A DNA stretch of 64,000 nt from Aliivibrio sifiae (GTDB taxonomy: Bacteria > Pseudomonadota > Gammaproteobacteria > Enterobacterales > Vibrionaceae): the NCBI RefSeq assembly GCF_002954705.1, contig NZ_MSCO01000001.1:2090840-2154839 (forward strand), given 5' to 3'. This document shows positions 27,815 to 36,815 of this stretch, in pieces. The translations under genes were made by a program, and so were the position numbers. Under the pieces are notes generated by a model, which was given only the letters and a program-made list of their open reading frames with translations, did no database searches and was not told the origin of the DNA. Within the stretch, counting starts at the first letter, position 1. Every line of letters starts with the position of its first letter.

Positions 27815-27925
27815 AACTTCCTTATTTTGTAAAAAATACAAAGGAAGTTTTCCTTAACTACTATGAAGGTAGTTTAACTGTAACCGTTAATCTACCACTA
27901 CTTATTGGTAATGTACCAAATAATA
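27815..27925. other. Cluster of small inverted repeats in the zipA-cysZ gap
   Basis: AACTTCCTT (27815-27823) pairs with AAGGAAGTT (27841-27849). The latter can instead pair with TTCCTT just after it (27850-27855). Next comes AACTAC with GTAGTT (about 27856-27874), then TTATTGGTA with TACCAA-TAA (about 27902-27925). No open frame with a ribosome site covers these. The series could be a zipA leader with alternative folds, an untranslated RNA, or chance in AT-rich DNA. Confidence 0.4.
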
Positions 27926-28072
27926 GCCCTATTGTTGAATAACAAAATGAAAGTGGTGACATAAATCTTACATTTGAACAATTTACATCATCTTTATTTA
28001 CGCTAATTCCATTTCTTTGTGCGTGTTTTTGAGTATAGTGAATACATGGTACACAAAATGTAAATATAGATT

Positions 28073-28831
28073 ATGAGTTCATTAAAACAAACCCAATCAG
28101 GTATTCAATATTTTTTAAAAGGTATGTCATTGGCGATGACCCCAGGGATCCGCCGTTTCGTCTTTATTCCTCTATTAATTAATTTTATTTTATTAGGGGG
28201 CTCATTTTTTTACCTATTTAACCAAATTGGTGGTTGGATTGAACAGATTTTAGCTCAAATTCCAAGCTGGCTAGATTGGCTGTCTTATCTATTATGGCCA
28301 TTAATAGTGGTTAGTATTTTAGCGGTATTCTCTTATTTTTTTAGCACGCTAGCTAACTGGATTGCAGCTCCATTTAATGGCTTGCTCGCTGAGCATCTCG
28401 AGGCTAAATTAACGAACCAACCAGCACCAACTGGCGGTATTGTTGATGCCCTAAAAGATTTACCTCGTATTTTCAAACGTGAGTGGCAAAAATTAAAGTA
28501 TTACCTCCCAAAAGCATTAGGCCTGTTCATTCTATTTTTCATTCCAGCAATCGGTCAAAGTATTGCGCCTGTTCTATGGTTCTTATTTACCGCTTGGATG
28601 ATGGCCATACAATATTGTGATTATCCGTTTGATAACCATAAAGTACCTTTTGAAACAATGAGAGACGAACTTAAAACCAAGCGTGGAAAATGCTTATCTT
28701 TTGGTTCACTTGTTACTCTCTTTACAATGACTCCAATATTGAACCTATTTGTTATGCCTATCGCAGTCTGTGGAGCAACAGCTATGTGGGTTGATGTCTA
28801 TCGTGATACACATAAAAACGTTAATCCATAA
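28073..28831 (+). CDS. cysZ: Sulfate transporter CysZ
   Basis: CysZ imports sulfate across the inner membrane for cysteine synthesis. The 252-residue product begins [30 protein letters not shown] and has several hydrophobic helices. It carries the family segment [22 protein letters not shown] and the later [19 protein letters not shown]. It lies directly upstream of cysK on the same strand, the classical cysZ-cysK arrangement. Confidence 0.95.
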   Translation: MSSLKQTQSGIQYFLKGMSLAMTPGIRRFVFIPLLINFILLGGSFFYLFNQIGGWIEQILAQIPSWLDWLSYLLWPLIVVSILAVFSYFFSTLANWIAAPFNGLLAEHLEAKLTNQPAPTGGIVDALKDLPRIFKREWQKLKYYLPKALGLFILFFIPAIGQSIAPVLWFLFTAWMMAIQYCDYPFDNHKVPFETMRDELKTKRGKCLSFGSLVTLFTMTPILNLFVMPIAVCGATAMWVDVYRDTHKNVNP

Positions 28832-28852
28832 CTTATAACCTTTCGATCCTTT

Positions 28853-28903
28853 CTCATTTGAGAAACTCTTCGTATTCTAAGTAAGTCGAGTTACTCAAAT
28901 GAG
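28853..28903 (+). other. Hairpin between cysZ and cysK
   Basis: CTCATTTGAG-A-AACTC (28853-28868) pairs with GAGTT-A-CTCAAATGAG (28888-28903), giving 15 bp with one mismatch around a 19-base loop. There is no run of T after it, so it is not a simple terminator. It lies in the cysK leader, where it may control cysK translation or mRNA stability, or be bound as DNA by a regulator such as CysB. Confidence 0.6.
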
Positions 28904-28960
28904 TCACCAAATATTTACTCCGTATTGAATCACGCGTTACGTGAAATGAAGGAACAGATC

Positions 28961-29929
28961 ATGACAAAGATTTATGAAGATAATTCTCAAACTATTGGTA
29001 ACACCCCTCTTGTACGTCTAAACCGTGTAAGTAATGGCAACGTATTAGCAAAAGTAGAAGCTCGTAACCCAAGTTTCAGTGTTAAATGTCGTATCGGCGC
29101 AAACATGATCTGGGAAGCTGAAAAAGCAGGTACATTAAAAGAAGGTATTGAATTAGTAGAGCCTACCTCTGGCAACACAGGTATTGCATTAGCCTTTGTT
29201 GCTGCCGCTCGTGGTTATAAGCTAACACTAACTATGCCGGCATCAATGAGCTTAGAGCGTCGTAAACTACTAAAAGCACTTGGAGCTAACCTTGTATTAA
29301 CTGAAGCACCAAAAGGTATGGGTGGTGCAATTGCAAAGGCAGAAGAAATTGTAGCGAGTGACCCAAGTAAGTACCTACTACTTCAACAATTTAATAACCC
29401 AGCAAACCCTGCTATCCATGAAAAAACGACAGGGCCAGAGATTTGGGAAGCAACTGAAGGTAACATTGATGTGTTTGTCGCAGGTGTTGGTACTGGTGGT
29501 ACATTAACAGGGACAAGTCGTTACCTAAAACATACACAAAATAAAGCCGTACTTTCAGTTGCAGTTGAGCCGGCGGAATCACCAGTAATAGCTCAAGCTC
29601 TTGCGGGTCAAGAATTAAAGCCTTCCCCGCATAAAATTCAAGGGATTGGCGCTGGTTTTATTCCAGGTAACCTAGATCTGGCATTAATTGATCGTGTTGA
29701 AGCTGTCACTTCTGATGATGCCATTGCTATGACTCGTCGCTTAATGGAAGAAGAAGGTATTCTTGCGGGCATCTCTTCAGGTGCCGCAGTTGTTGCCGCA
29801 AACCGTATTGCTGAACTTCCAGAGTTTGCGAATAAACAAATTGTGGTTGTATTGCCAAGTTCAGGTGAGCGCTACCTAAGTACCGCACTTTTTGCTGGTT
29901 TGTTTACGGAACAAGAAAACGAACAATAA
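28961..29929 (+). CDS. cysK: Cysteine synthase A (O-acetylserine sulfhydrylase)
   Basis: CysK joins O-acetylserine and sulfide to give cysteine, using PLP. I place the start at the ATG at 28961 ([23 protein letters not shown]), since AAGGA lies 8 bases upstream. The frame opens at 28925 with residues not found in the family. The product is 322 residues, with the PLP Lys at about 42 ([15 protein letters not shown]). The substrate loop is [12 protein letters not shown] and the phosphate loop is GTGGTLTG. It is followed by its own terminator. Confidence 0.96.
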   Translation: MTKIYEDNSQTIGNTPLVRLNRVSNGNVLAKVEARNPSFSVKCRIGANMIWEAEKAGTLKEGIELVEPTSGNTGIALAFVAAARGYKLTLTMPASMSLERRKLLKALGANLVLTEAPKGMGGAIAKAEEIVASDPSKYLLLQQFNNPANPAIHEKTTGPEIWEATEGNIDVFVAGVGTGGTLTGTSRYLKHTQNKAVLSVAVEPAESPVIAQALAGQELKPSPHKIQGIGAGFIPGNLDLALIDRVEAVTSDDAIAMTRRLMEEEGILAGISSGAAVVAANRIAELPEFANKQIVVVLPSSGERYLSTALFAGLFTEQENEQ

Positions 29930-29967
29930 ATCTGCAATATTCACGTGTTCAAATCAATTTTTCTTCC

Positions 29968-29993
29968 AAAAAAGCCCCTTATGGGGTTTTTTT
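29968..29993 (+). terminator. Rho-independent terminator after cysK
   Basis: The stem AAGCCCC pairs with GGGGTTT around TTAT and is followed by more T's. It lies 38 bases past cysK. Confidence 0.85.
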
Positions 29994-30249
29994 GTTGATT
30001 TCATTTCACTCCTTAGTAATAATCTAGCCACTTTATTTTTAGGTGTAAAATAATTACAATCCAATATAATATATCAATATTGGACCTCCTAAATATTACA
30101 AAATAAGACAGTATGTATAAATTACTGTCGTTAACTTATTTTACATTCAGACGGATTGTTTCTGGAGCAATGATGTGCGAAAGTACTGTCATAAACAGAA
30201 TTGGTTAACGACATTAATTCAACATAAAATATAAATCGGGGTATACACA
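29994..30249 (+). promoter_or_regulatory. Long upstream region of ptsHI-crr with nested repeats
   Basis: This gap of about 250 bases precedes ptsH and contains several repeats. CCAATAT pairs with ATATTGG (30061-30083), and GACAGTA pairs with TACTGTC (30107-30129). A second TACTGTC lies at 30184-30190. GTCGTTAAC (30127-30135) is inverted as GTTAACGAC (30204-30212). The repeats overlap, so only some pairings can form at once. They may be operators or a leader RNA. The ptsH ribosome site is GGGG, 9 bases before the ATG. Confidence 0.5.
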
Positions 30250-30507
30250 ATGTATTCACAAGACGTAGTAATCACTGCAGAAAACGGCCTTCACACACGT
30301 CCAGCAGCTCAGTTCGTTAAAGAAGCAAAAGGTTTTGATGCTAAAATCACTGTTACTTCTAACGGCAAAAGCGCAAGTGCTACTAGCCTTTTCAAACTAC
30401 AAACTTTAGGTCTAACTAAAGGTACTAACGTAACTATCTCTGCTGAAGGCGCTCAAGAGAAAGAAGCTGTAGACCACCTAGTTAAACTAATGGATGAGCT
30501 GCATTAA
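30250..30507 (+). CDS. ptsH: Phosphocarrier protein HPr
   Basis: HPr carries phosphate from enzyme I to sugar-specific enzymes II. The 85-residue length is exact for the family. The phosphorylated His15 lies in [13 protein letters not shown]. Ser46 lies in [16 protein letters not shown], the region that binds partners. It is first in ptsH-ptsI-crr on the plus strand, 57 bases before ptsI. Confidence 0.98.
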   Translation: MYSQDVVITAENGLHTRPAAQFVKEAKGFDAKITVTSNGKSASATSLFKLQTLGLTKGTNVTISAEGAQEKEAVDHLVKLMDELH

Positions 30508-30564
30508 TCAGCTTTTTCTTTAATTATTCTCATTCTCTAATTTGATCAATGTTAAGGTAAAGCT

Positions 30565-32289
30565 ATGATTTCTGGCATTCTAGCATCTCCGGGTATTGCT
30601 TTTGGTAAAGCACTACTACTTCAGGAAGATGAAATTGTCCTAAACAAAACTCCAATCTCTGAATCTCAAGTAGAAGCAGAAGTTAAATGTTTCTTTGACG
30701 CTAGAGCTAAGTCTTCTGAGCAATTAGAAGCGGTTAAAGCGAAAGCGCTAGCAACATTTGGCGAAGAAAAAGAAGCAATTTTTGAGGGGCACATTATGCT
30801 TCTTGAAGATGAAGAGCTAGAAGAAGAAATCTTAGCCCTTATCAAAGATGATAAGCTTGCGGCTGATTTTGCAATTTATTCTGTAATTGAAGAACAAGCT
30901 TGTGCACTTGAATCTTTAGATGATGATTATCTAAAAGAGCGTGCTACAGATATCCGTGATATCGGTAGCCGCTTTGTTAAAAACGCATTAGGCATCAACA
31001 TTGTTTCACTGAGTGATATCAATGAAGAAGTTATCCTAGTTGCTAACGATTTAACGCCTTCTGAAACAGCGCAAATCAACCTAGACTACGTTCTTGGTTT
31101 TGCTTGTGACATCGGCGGTCGTACATCTCATACTTCTATCATGGCGCGTTCTCTTGAACTTCCTGCTATCGTTGGTACTAACGATATCACTAAGCAAGTG
31201 AAGAACGGCGACATGCTGATTCTTGATGCGGTTAACAACAAGATTGTTATCAATCCATCAGAAGCAGAGCTAGCTGAATCTAAAAAAATCCGTGACACTT
31301 TAGTTGCAGAAAAAGAAGAACTAGCAAAACTAAAAGACCTACCAGCTATCACTCTAGATGGTCACCAAGTTGAAGTTTGCGGTAACATCGGTACAGTTAA
31401 AGACTGTGACGGTATCATCCGTAACGGCGGCGAAGGTGTTGGTCTGTATCGTACAGAATTCCTATTCATGGATCGTGATGCACTTCCTACTGAAGAAGAG
31501 CAATATGTTGCTTATAAAGAAGTAGCAGAGGCGATGCATGGTGAACCAGTGATCATCCGTACTATGGATATCGGTGGTGATAAAGATCTACCATACATGG
31601 ATCTTCCTGAAGAAATGAACCCATTCCTAGGATGGCGTGCAATTCGTATCAGTTTAGACCGTCGTGAAATTCTGCGTGATCAATTACGTGGTATTTTACG
31701 TGCATCTGCACACGGTAAACTGCGTATCATGTTCCCAATGATCATTTCTGTTGAAGAAATCCGTGAGCTTAAAAATGCAATCGAAGAATACAAAGTAGAA
31801 CTTCGAGCTGAAAGCCTAGCGTTTGACGAAAACATCGAAATTGGTGTTATGGTTGAAACACCAGCAGCCGCTGCAATTGCACACCACTTAGCGAAAGAAG
31901 TTAGCTTCTTCTCTATCGGTACTAACGATTTAACACAATATACTCTTGCTGTTGACCGTGGTAACGAAATGATTTCTCACCTATACAACCCACTATCTCC
32001 AGCGGTTCTGCTTGTAATCAAGCAAGTAATCGACGCTTCTCACAAAGAAGGCAAGTGGACTGGTATGTGTGGCGAGCTAGCGGGTGATGAGCGTGCAAGC
32101 TTACTTCTTCTAGGTATGGGCTTAGACGAATTCAGCATGAGTGGTATTTCTATCCCTCTTGTTAAGAAAATCGTTCGTAACTCAAACTTTGCAGCAGTAA
32201 AAGCGATGGCAGATGAAGCACTTCAAATGCCAACAGCAGCAGAAATTGAAGCACACGTTGAAAAATTTATCGCAGAAAATACTAAGTAA
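30565..32289 (+). CDS. ptsI: Phosphoenolpyruvate-protein phosphotransferase (enzyme I)
   Basis: Enzyme I takes phosphate from PEP and passes it to HPr. The 574-residue product has the N-terminal HPr-binding and phospho-His region. The active His lies in [22 protein letters not shown] near residue 190. The C-terminal PEP-binding barrel has [15 protein letters not shown] and the conserved VMVETPAAA and [18 protein letters not shown]. The length is normal. It sits between ptsH and crr. Confidence 0.98.
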   Translation: MISGILASPGIAFGKALLLQEDEIVLNKTPISESQVEAEVKCFFDARAKSSEQLEAVKAKALATFGEEKEAIFEGHIMLLEDEELEEEILALIKDDKLAADFAIYSVIEEQACALESLDDDYLKERATDIRDIGSRFVKNALGINIVSLSDINEEVILVANDLTPSETAQINLDYVLGFACDIGGRTSHTSIMARSLELPAIVGTNDITKQVKNGDMLILDAVNNKIVINPSEAELAESKKIRDTLVAEKEELAKLKDLPAITLDGHQVEVCGNIGTVKDCDGIIRNGGEGVGLYRTEFLFMDRDALPTEEEQYVAYKEVAEAMHGEPVIIRTMDIGGDKDLPYMDLPEEMNPFLGWRAIRISLDRREILRDQLRGILRASAHGKLRIMFPMIISVEEIRELKNAIEEYKVELRAESLAFDENIEIGVMVETPAAAAIAHHLAKEVSFFSIGTNDLTQYTLAVDRGNEMISHLYNPLSPAVLLVIKQVIDASHKEGKWTGMCGELAGDERASLLLLGMGLDEFSMSGISIPLVKKIVRNSNFAAVKAMADEALQMPTAAEIEAHVEKFIAENTK

Positions 32290-32313
32290 TAGTATAGTTG
32301 CAAAGAATTAAAT

Positions 32314-32342
32314 ATAGCCACTAAGTTTTAGTGGCTATTTAA
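32314..32342 (+). terminator. Attenuating hairpin between ptsI and crr
   Basis: The 9-bp stem ATAGCCACT pairs with AGTGGCTAT around AAGTTTT, with a short T/A tail. It may lower readthrough into crr, consistent with crr having an added promoter in related bacteria. Confidence 0.6.
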
Positions 32343-32365
32343 TATAAACTTTAGGGAGCTACACA

Positions 32366-32875
32366 ATGGGTCTGTTTGACAAAATTAAAAGCGCATTTTC
32401 TTCTGAAAGCGCTGACGCTGGTGCTATCGACATCATCGCACCTCTTTCTGGTGAAATTGTAAACATCGAAGATGTGCCAGACGTAGTATTCGCTGAAAAA
32501 ATCGTTGGTGACGGTATTGCTATCAAACCAGCTGGCAACAAAATGGTTGCTCCAGTTAACGGTACAATCGGTAAAATCTTCGAAACTAACCACGCTTTCT
32601 CTATCGAATCTAACGATGGCATCGAGCTTTTTGTTCACTTCGGTATCGATACTGTTGAACTTAAAGGTCAAGGCTTTACTCGTATCGCTGAAGAAGGTCA
32701 AGAAGTTAAAGCTGGCGACACTGTAATCGAATTTGATCTTGCGTACCTAGAAGAGCACGCTAAATCAACTCTAACTCCAGTTGTTATCTCTAACATGGAC
32801 GAAATCAAAGAGCTTACTAAGCTTACTGGTGCTGTTACTGTTGGTGAATCTCCAGTTCTTAAAGTAACTAAATAA
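32366..32875 (+). CDS. crr: Glucose-specific PTS enzyme IIA
   Basis: This protein passes phosphate from HPr to glucose-type permeases. In its unphosphorylated form it blocks other sugar permeases, and it controls adenylate cyclase. The 169-residue product matches IIA-Glc in length. The phosphorylated His is about residue 91 ([13 protein letters not shown]), with the second active His at about 76 ([10 protein letters not shown]). It is last in ptsHI-crr, 76 bases after ptsI, and is followed by a very strong terminator. Confidence 0.98.
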   Translation: MGLFDKIKSAFSSESADAGAIDIIAPLSGEIVNIEDVPDVVFAEKIVGDGIAIKPAGNKMVAPVNGTIGKIFETNHAFSIESNDGIELFVHFGIDTVELKGQGFTRIAEEGQEVKAGDTVIEFDLAYLEEHAKSTLTPVVISNMDEIKELTKLTGAVTVGESPVLKVTK

Positions 32876-32913
32876 TCTTTCTTAATCGATTGATTTAGTT
32901 TACACAAGACATT

Positions 32914-32956
32914 AAAAAGGCCGCTGTTCTCTCTAAGGGAAACCAGCGGCCTTTTT
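32914..32956 (+). terminator. Rho-independent terminator after crr
   Basis: A 13-bp perfect stem (AAAAAGGCCGCTG with CAGCGGCCTTTTT) lies 38 bases past crr. Confidence 0.92.
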
Positions 32957-32977
32957 GTATCGGCTATAAACATAAGC

Positions 32978-33012
32978 AATTAAACAAGTACCATTATTTC
33001 TAATGGTACTTG
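32978..33012 (-). terminator. Rho-independent terminator after the DyP peroxidase gene
   Basis: A 12-bp perfect stem (32985-32996 with 33001-33012) has a 4-base loop. On the minus strand it is followed by TTTAATT. It lies 20 bases past the peroxidase gene. Confidence 0.8.
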
Positions 33013-33031
33013 TTTTAGCTTTAGAGAAAAA

Positions 33032-33937
33032 TTATTTAACTTTTAGCTCGGCGAACATTTCTTGTGATGGTGCAAAGAAATAACCACCAGTAACGGCATC
33101 AGTAAAACGTAATAACTGATCGGTTTTACCATCAATTTCGCCATACATGCTATCCAACATTACCTGGAAGTTATGTACAGAGTGACAATAAGCAATAAAC
33201 AATAAACCATGGTCACCAGAAACCGAACCATACGGCAAGCTGTGACGTAAAATCTTAACACCTTTGCCATCTTCTTTAATATCTACACGACCTACGTGAG
33301 AAGCGGCAGGGACGTCTTCTAGCTCTATTGAATCAGGCTTAGTGCGACCTATTACTTTTTCTTGAGCTGAAACAGATAAGCGATTCCATGCCGGAAGTTT
33401 ATGCACAAAACGTTGACACATCATGTAGCTTCCACCTGTAAATTCACCCTCTTTAACTAAGGCAACTTCAGCTCGGGCTTCGTTTTTAGGGTTTTCCGTT
33501 CCATCAACAAAATCAGTCATATCACGAGAATCAAGAAAACGGTACCCAGAAGTCTCTTCTTTAATGTCTACATGCTCAGAAATAACATTCATCAACTTAC
33601 GTAGAATATAGAAATGTAAATCATGACGGTTGGAATGAAGATGAATTAGTACGTCTCCGTGCGTTGCTGGAGCAATAATATCTCCTTTACCTAATTGCTT
33701 AAAGTTGGTCAATTCTGGCGGCATAGGTACAGACAGTGTAGTCCAAAAATCAGTACCAAAGGAAACCGCGCTACTTAAGTTTGCGTCTGGCTGATTTTCA
33801 TTTAATTCAATGATCAAAGCAGGAAGCGCTTGTAACTGTTCTAATACAAGCTGAGGATTACTTTTGATATTTAGAGTTACGTATAATGCAAATCGATCTG
33901 GTTCTGGCAGTAATGCCGTTTGAGGGGTGTAAGACAT
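33032..33937 (-). CDS. yfeX: DyP-type haem peroxidase (YfeX-like)
   Basis: This is a cytoplasmic haem peroxidase of the dye-decolorising family. The 301 residues, the distal-site motif FVDGTENPKNE and blocks such as GDVLIHLHSNRHDLHFYILR, EDGKGVKILRHSLPYGS and AVTGGYFFAPS match E. coli YfeX along its length. There is no signal peptide, which separates it from the exported EfeB group. The physiological substrate is unsettled in the family. It lies at the end of a three-gene minus-strand run with a YfeZ-like membrane protein. Confidence 0.9.
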   Translation of the reverse strand: MSYTPQTALLPEPDRFALYVTLNIKSNPQLVLEQLQALPALIIELNENQPDANLSSAVSFGTDFWTTLSVPMPPELTNFKQLGKGDIIAPATHGDVLIHLHSNRHDLHFYILRKLMNVISEHVDIKEETSGYRFLDSRDMTDFVDGTENPKNEARAEVALVKEGEFTGGSYMMCQRFVHKLPAWNRLSVSAQEKVIGRTKPDSIELEDVPAASHVGRVDIKEDGKGVKILRHSLPYGSVSGDHGLLFIAYCHSVHNFQVMLDSMYGEIDGKTDQLLRFTDAVTGGYFFAPSQEMFAELKVK

Positions 33938-34019
33938 GAACTCAGTTCCTTTCTATTTTGAATTAACTGAGTCCATTATATGTAATAAATCATGGGATTG
34001 TTTGATAATTAATAAGAGT

Positions 34020-34418
34020 TTATGAAGAAATCACTTCTACTGATAATTTTACTGTTTCTTTTGCTGAAGAATCAGAAACCATATAAGACTCTTGATTGTT
34101 TAACTTAGTAATAATCGTCGGAGCACAAATAGTACGCACATTGCCATTTCCTTCTTCTGTTACTCGAAAGGCAATCTCTACATTTTCCGCATTAATATTT
34201 TTTATTTCAGCCCATGCTTTCACTTGGGATTGTTGATCAATAGAATTAAATACAAGTGTCTCTTCTCCAAGCACTAATGATGCTGAAGAATTACTAATAC
34301 GCTGTAAATCAGGACGGTTAATTTCTAACCCTAAGTCCAATTGCCAATCAGCCATTGCTAATGGGCTTAATAAAGCACTAAATAAAAGCGCCCCAGTTGA
34401 TAAATCCATCGTCTTCAC
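34020..34418 (-). CDS. Exported protein of unknown function in the yfeX cluster
   Basis: The 132-residue product has a likely signal peptide (TGALLFSALLSPLAMA-DW). The mature part of about 108 residues is beta-rich with a single Cys (VRTICAPTIITK). I do not recognise its domain. It lies 2 bases after the DUF2919 gene and 82 bases before the yfeX-like gene. In E. coli, yfeY encodes an exported protein near yfeZ and yfeX, so this gene may fill that place. I cannot show homology. Confidence 0.65.
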   Translation of the reverse strand: MKTMDLSTGALLFSALLSPLAMADWQLDLGLEINRPDLQRISNSSASLVLGEETLVFNSIDQQSQVKAWAEIKNINAENVEIAFRVTEEGNGNVRTICAPTIITKLNNQESYMVSDSSAKETVKLSVEVISS

Positions 34419-34420
34419 CT

Positions 34421-34870
34421 CTACGTCAGACTAAAACATATCTTTACTCTTTTGCTACGAAGTAAAAAAATTAAAAACCAGCTAAGAAGTAAGATAATCA
34501 CGGCACTTCCTAACTGAAACTCTCCACGACTCACCACTACAGATTCAATTAGCATGGCGAGATCAATAAGAACCATAATAATGGTTAGCCATCGACCTTG
34601 CTTCCAAAGGGTGAGCATAAAAGGTCTTGTTGGCTTTTTAAAACTACTTAACCACATAAAAAACACAATGGGTAAGCTTAGATATAAACTCGTGTAAAGA
34701 TGCGTATGATTAGGGTAAAACAATGCCAGTAAATCAGTACCTTGTTCACGACTCGCTCCAGCCATTACAAAGACAACAACAGAACGAATTAAAATAACCC
34801 AACCAAGCCATAACCATATTGGTGGTTTTAACCAACCATGCTCATCATATGCATCAAATGAATAGTACAT
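34421..34870 (-). CDS. yfeZ: DUF2919 (YfeZ-like) inner-membrane protein
   Basis: The 149-residue product begins MYYSFDAYDEHGWLKPPIWLWLGWVILIRSVVVFVMAGASREQG. The pattern DxxYDEHGxLKxP followed by AGASRxQGxxLLxLFYP marks the DUF2919 family. It has about four transmembrane helices. The function of the family is unknown. It is the first gene of the run ending in the DyP peroxidase gene, on the same strand. Confidence 0.8.
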   Translation of the reverse strand: MYYSFDAYDEHGWLKPPIWLWLGWVILIRSVVVFVMAGASREQGTDLLALFYPNHTHLYTSLYLSLPIVFFMWLSSFKKPTRPFMLTLWKQGRWLTIIMVLIDLAMLIESVVVSRGEFQLGSAVIILLLSWFLIFLLRSKRVKICFSLT

Positions 34871-35074
34871 TTTCTACCTTAAAAATAAACTAACAATCTT
34901 CTCAGTAGACTTGTTCAGATTACTGAAATAATTAAAAATAACGATTGGATAAAATAAAAACTTTGAGCTGACAACAGTTCAAAGATCAAAAGCAATGTTG
35001 CCGTCACACTTTGTATCAGTTACTGTTTGAATATACACAAAGATACTCTCAAATATTAAAAATAAAGAATAATT

Positions 35075-35434
35075 ATGACAAACAACAAAAAAACAAAAGA
35101 GATCTCTTCTATTGAAACGCAACAAGAAGCGATGAAGATAGCTAAAGCTACACAAAAACCAGCACAAACAAAAGAGCAAACTAAGTTGATTGCTCAAGGA
35201 ATTGAAAAAGGCATTACCTTATATAAAAAACAGCAGAAAGAAAAAGCCAGAGAAGCAGATAAATTAAAGAAAAAAACACTTCGTCAAAAGCAAAATAATG
35301 AGACGATTTCAGACATTGAAGCAAAACAAGCTCAACAAGATAAAATAAATTCTGAATCGAATAAAACATTACCTTGGATATTACTTGCTCTAAGTTGGGC
35401 AGGATTTATTTATTACTCTGTACTCGGTTTTTAA
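35075..35434 (+). CDS. DUF2956 family protein
   Basis: The 119-residue product is very rich in Lys, Gln and Glu. It has a segment typical of DUF2956 (EAMKIAKATQKPAQTKEQTK, then IAQGIEKGITLYKKQQKEKAR), then a coiled helical stretch. A C-terminal hydrophobic helix (LPWILLALSWAGFIYYSVLGF) would place it as a tail-anchored inner-membrane protein facing the cytoplasm. The function is unknown. It is alone on the plus strand, with a terminator shared with the nap operon. Confidence 0.8.
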   Translation: MTNNKKTKEISSIETQQEAMKIAKATQKPAQTKEQTKLIAQGIEKGITLYKKQQKEKAREADKLKKKTLRQKQNNETISDIEAKQAQQDKINSESNKTLPWILLALSWAGFIYYSVLGF

Positions 35435-35439
35435 GCACA

Positions 35440-35477
35440 AAAAAAGAGATGAAGCTAAATAACTTCATCTCTTTTTT
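35440..35477. terminator. Bidirectional terminator between the DUF2956 gene and the nap operon
   Basis: A 15-bp perfect stem (AAAAAAGAGATGAAG with its inverse) has an 8-base loop and A/T runs on both sides. Confidence 0.9.
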
Positions 35478-35500
35478 ATTATAAATTTGCGCTTAACGCC

Positions 35501-35632
35501 CTACTCTTTATCTGCTTTAAGTGATAACACCCAAATAGACAACACAGCAACCGCAGCAAAACCACCTAAAATGATGGATGGCATAGCGATATAGCCTAGT
35601 GTATGCCAAATAACTGATTCTAACGTACTCAT
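35501..35632 (-). CDS. Small nap-associated membrane protein (TIGR02808 type)
   Basis: I place the start at the ATG at 35632, since AAGGAG lies 6 bases before it, giving 43 residues (MSTLESVIWHTLGYIAMPSI onward). A single transmembrane helix spans about residues 15-37 (AMPSIILGGFAAVAVLSIWVL). From memory this matches TIGR02808, a short protein found next to nap genes in Vibrio and relatives. Its job is unknown; assembly or quinol-side partnering with NapC is a guess. It lies 10 bases after napC. Confidence 0.8.
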   Translation of the reverse strand: MSTLESVIWHTLGYIAMPSIILGGFAAVAVLSIWVLSLKADKE

Positions 35633-35642
35633 AGTAAGCTCC

Positions 35643-36218
35643 TTACCAACCTTCAACGCCAGACATGTCAGGCAGTTTATGAGCAATACCTTTATGACAA
35701 TCTACACAGGTTTTATCACCTGATGCTAATGCCGTTGAGTGCTGTTTAGCACTACGAGGACCTTGCTCTGAGAAATCCATGTAGTTAAATTCATGGCAGT
35801 TACGACACTCTTGGGAGTTATTCTCTTTCATTCGGTGCCATTCTCGCTCTGCTAGATGACCACGACGCTCTTTGAATTTCTCTTCAGTATCAATCGTTTT
35901 AGTTACGTAATGCGCAAACAATTCTTTTGATGCTTGAACTTTACGTACGATTTTATCTGTCCAGTTATGAGGGACGTGACAATCAGAACAGATAGCACGA
36001 ACACCAGAACGGTTTGAATAGTGAATCGTTTCTTGGATCTCTTTAACTATTGGGGCGTGACAGCCAGAACAGAATTCTTCTGTATTGGTTGCTTCCATAC
36101 CCGTGTTAAATGCGCCCCAGAAAAGTAACCCACCCATAAAACCCATAAATAGGACGATGCCTACTGCCGCTTTACTTGGAGATGAAAAACGCTTCCAAAA
36201 TGCTTTTAATAATTTCAT
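35643..36218 (-). CDS. napC: Tetrahaem cytochrome c NapC
   Basis: NapC takes electrons from membrane quinol and passes them to the periplasmic NapAB reductase. The 191-residue product has one N-terminal membrane anchor (AVGIVLFMGFMGGLLFWGAF). Four haem-binding CxxCH sites follow, CSGCH, CSDCH, CRNCH and CVDCH. This matches the NapC/NirT family. It follows napB by 32 bases and precedes the 43-residue membrane protein. The operon has no napGH, so electron supply depends on NapC. Confidence 0.97.
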   Translation of the reverse strand: MKLLKAFWKRFSSPSKAAVGIVLFMGFMGGLLFWGAFNTGMEATNTEEFCSGCHAPIVKEIQETIHYSNRSGVRAICSDCHVPHNWTDKIVRKVQASKELFAHYVTKTIDTEEKFKERRGHLAEREWHRMKENNSQECRNCHEFNYMDFSEQGPRSAKQHSTALASGDKTCVDCHKGIAHKLPDMSGVEGW

Positions 36219-36250
36219 GTATAGCCTCTCTTAACGGTATTGGCTATCAA

Positions 36251-36739
36251 CTAGCGCAATGAGTCCACACGTTCAAATTCATTCTCAACTAACGGTTTAG
36301 CATCAGCTTGAGGGACATGACATTGTAAACAGAAATAACGACGAGGTGATACATCTGAAAGTACAGCATCTTCACGATTCACATAATGCGTTACACTGAT
36401 CTTCGTTGCGCCCATTTCTTTTGCGTTTTTCCAGCTGTGACATGATAGACATTTATTCGCGTTCAATGATACTTCATAGTTACGAATTGTATGTGGTACC
36501 AATGGTGGCTGATAAACATAATCACTTTCTAATGCGTGATCACGAGGAAAACGTTTAAAATCATCCGCAGGACGAGTTGCTTCTAGCTCTGATGCTCCAC
36601 GTAATGACTCTACACCACCAATACCACCAGGGTTATTCAACTCTGCAGTTGGTGATTCGGTAGTTTGTTCTGATTCTGCTTGTACTGCACCTGCAAACAG
36701 TAGTCCTGCTGACATAAGCGCTATAATGAATTTTTTCAT
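36251..36739 (-). CDS. napB: Periplasmic nitrate reductase dihaem subunit NapB
   Basis: NapB is the electron-transfer subunit bound to NapA in the periplasm. The 162-residue precursor has a signal peptide (MKKFIIALMSAGLLFAGAVQA) and two CxxCH haem sites (CLSCH and CLQCH). The typical segments YQPPLVPHTIRNYEVSLNANKCLSCHS and SPRRYFCLQCHVPQ are present. It lies 76 bases after napA and 32 before napC on the same strand. Confidence 0.97.
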   Translation of the reverse strand: MKKFIIALMSAGLLFAGAVQAESEQTTESPTAELNNPGGIGGVESLRGASELEATRPADDFKRFPRDHALESDYVYQPPLVPHTIRNYEVSLNANKCLSCHSWKNAKEMGATKISVTHYVNREDAVLSDVSPRRYFCLQCHVPQADAKPLVENEFERVDSLR

Positions 36740-36815
36740 TCTAATTTCTCCGCCTTAAGGCAAACTCTGTAACAAGTTACTAGTTAAAAAAACTAGTAAC
36801 CTATCAATGTATTAA

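Noticed and set aside
27739..27942. Open frame of 67 codons across the zipA start and the zipA-cysZ gap
   Set aside because: It begins inside zipA on the opposite strand, has no ribosome site and ends in hairpin-rich DNA.
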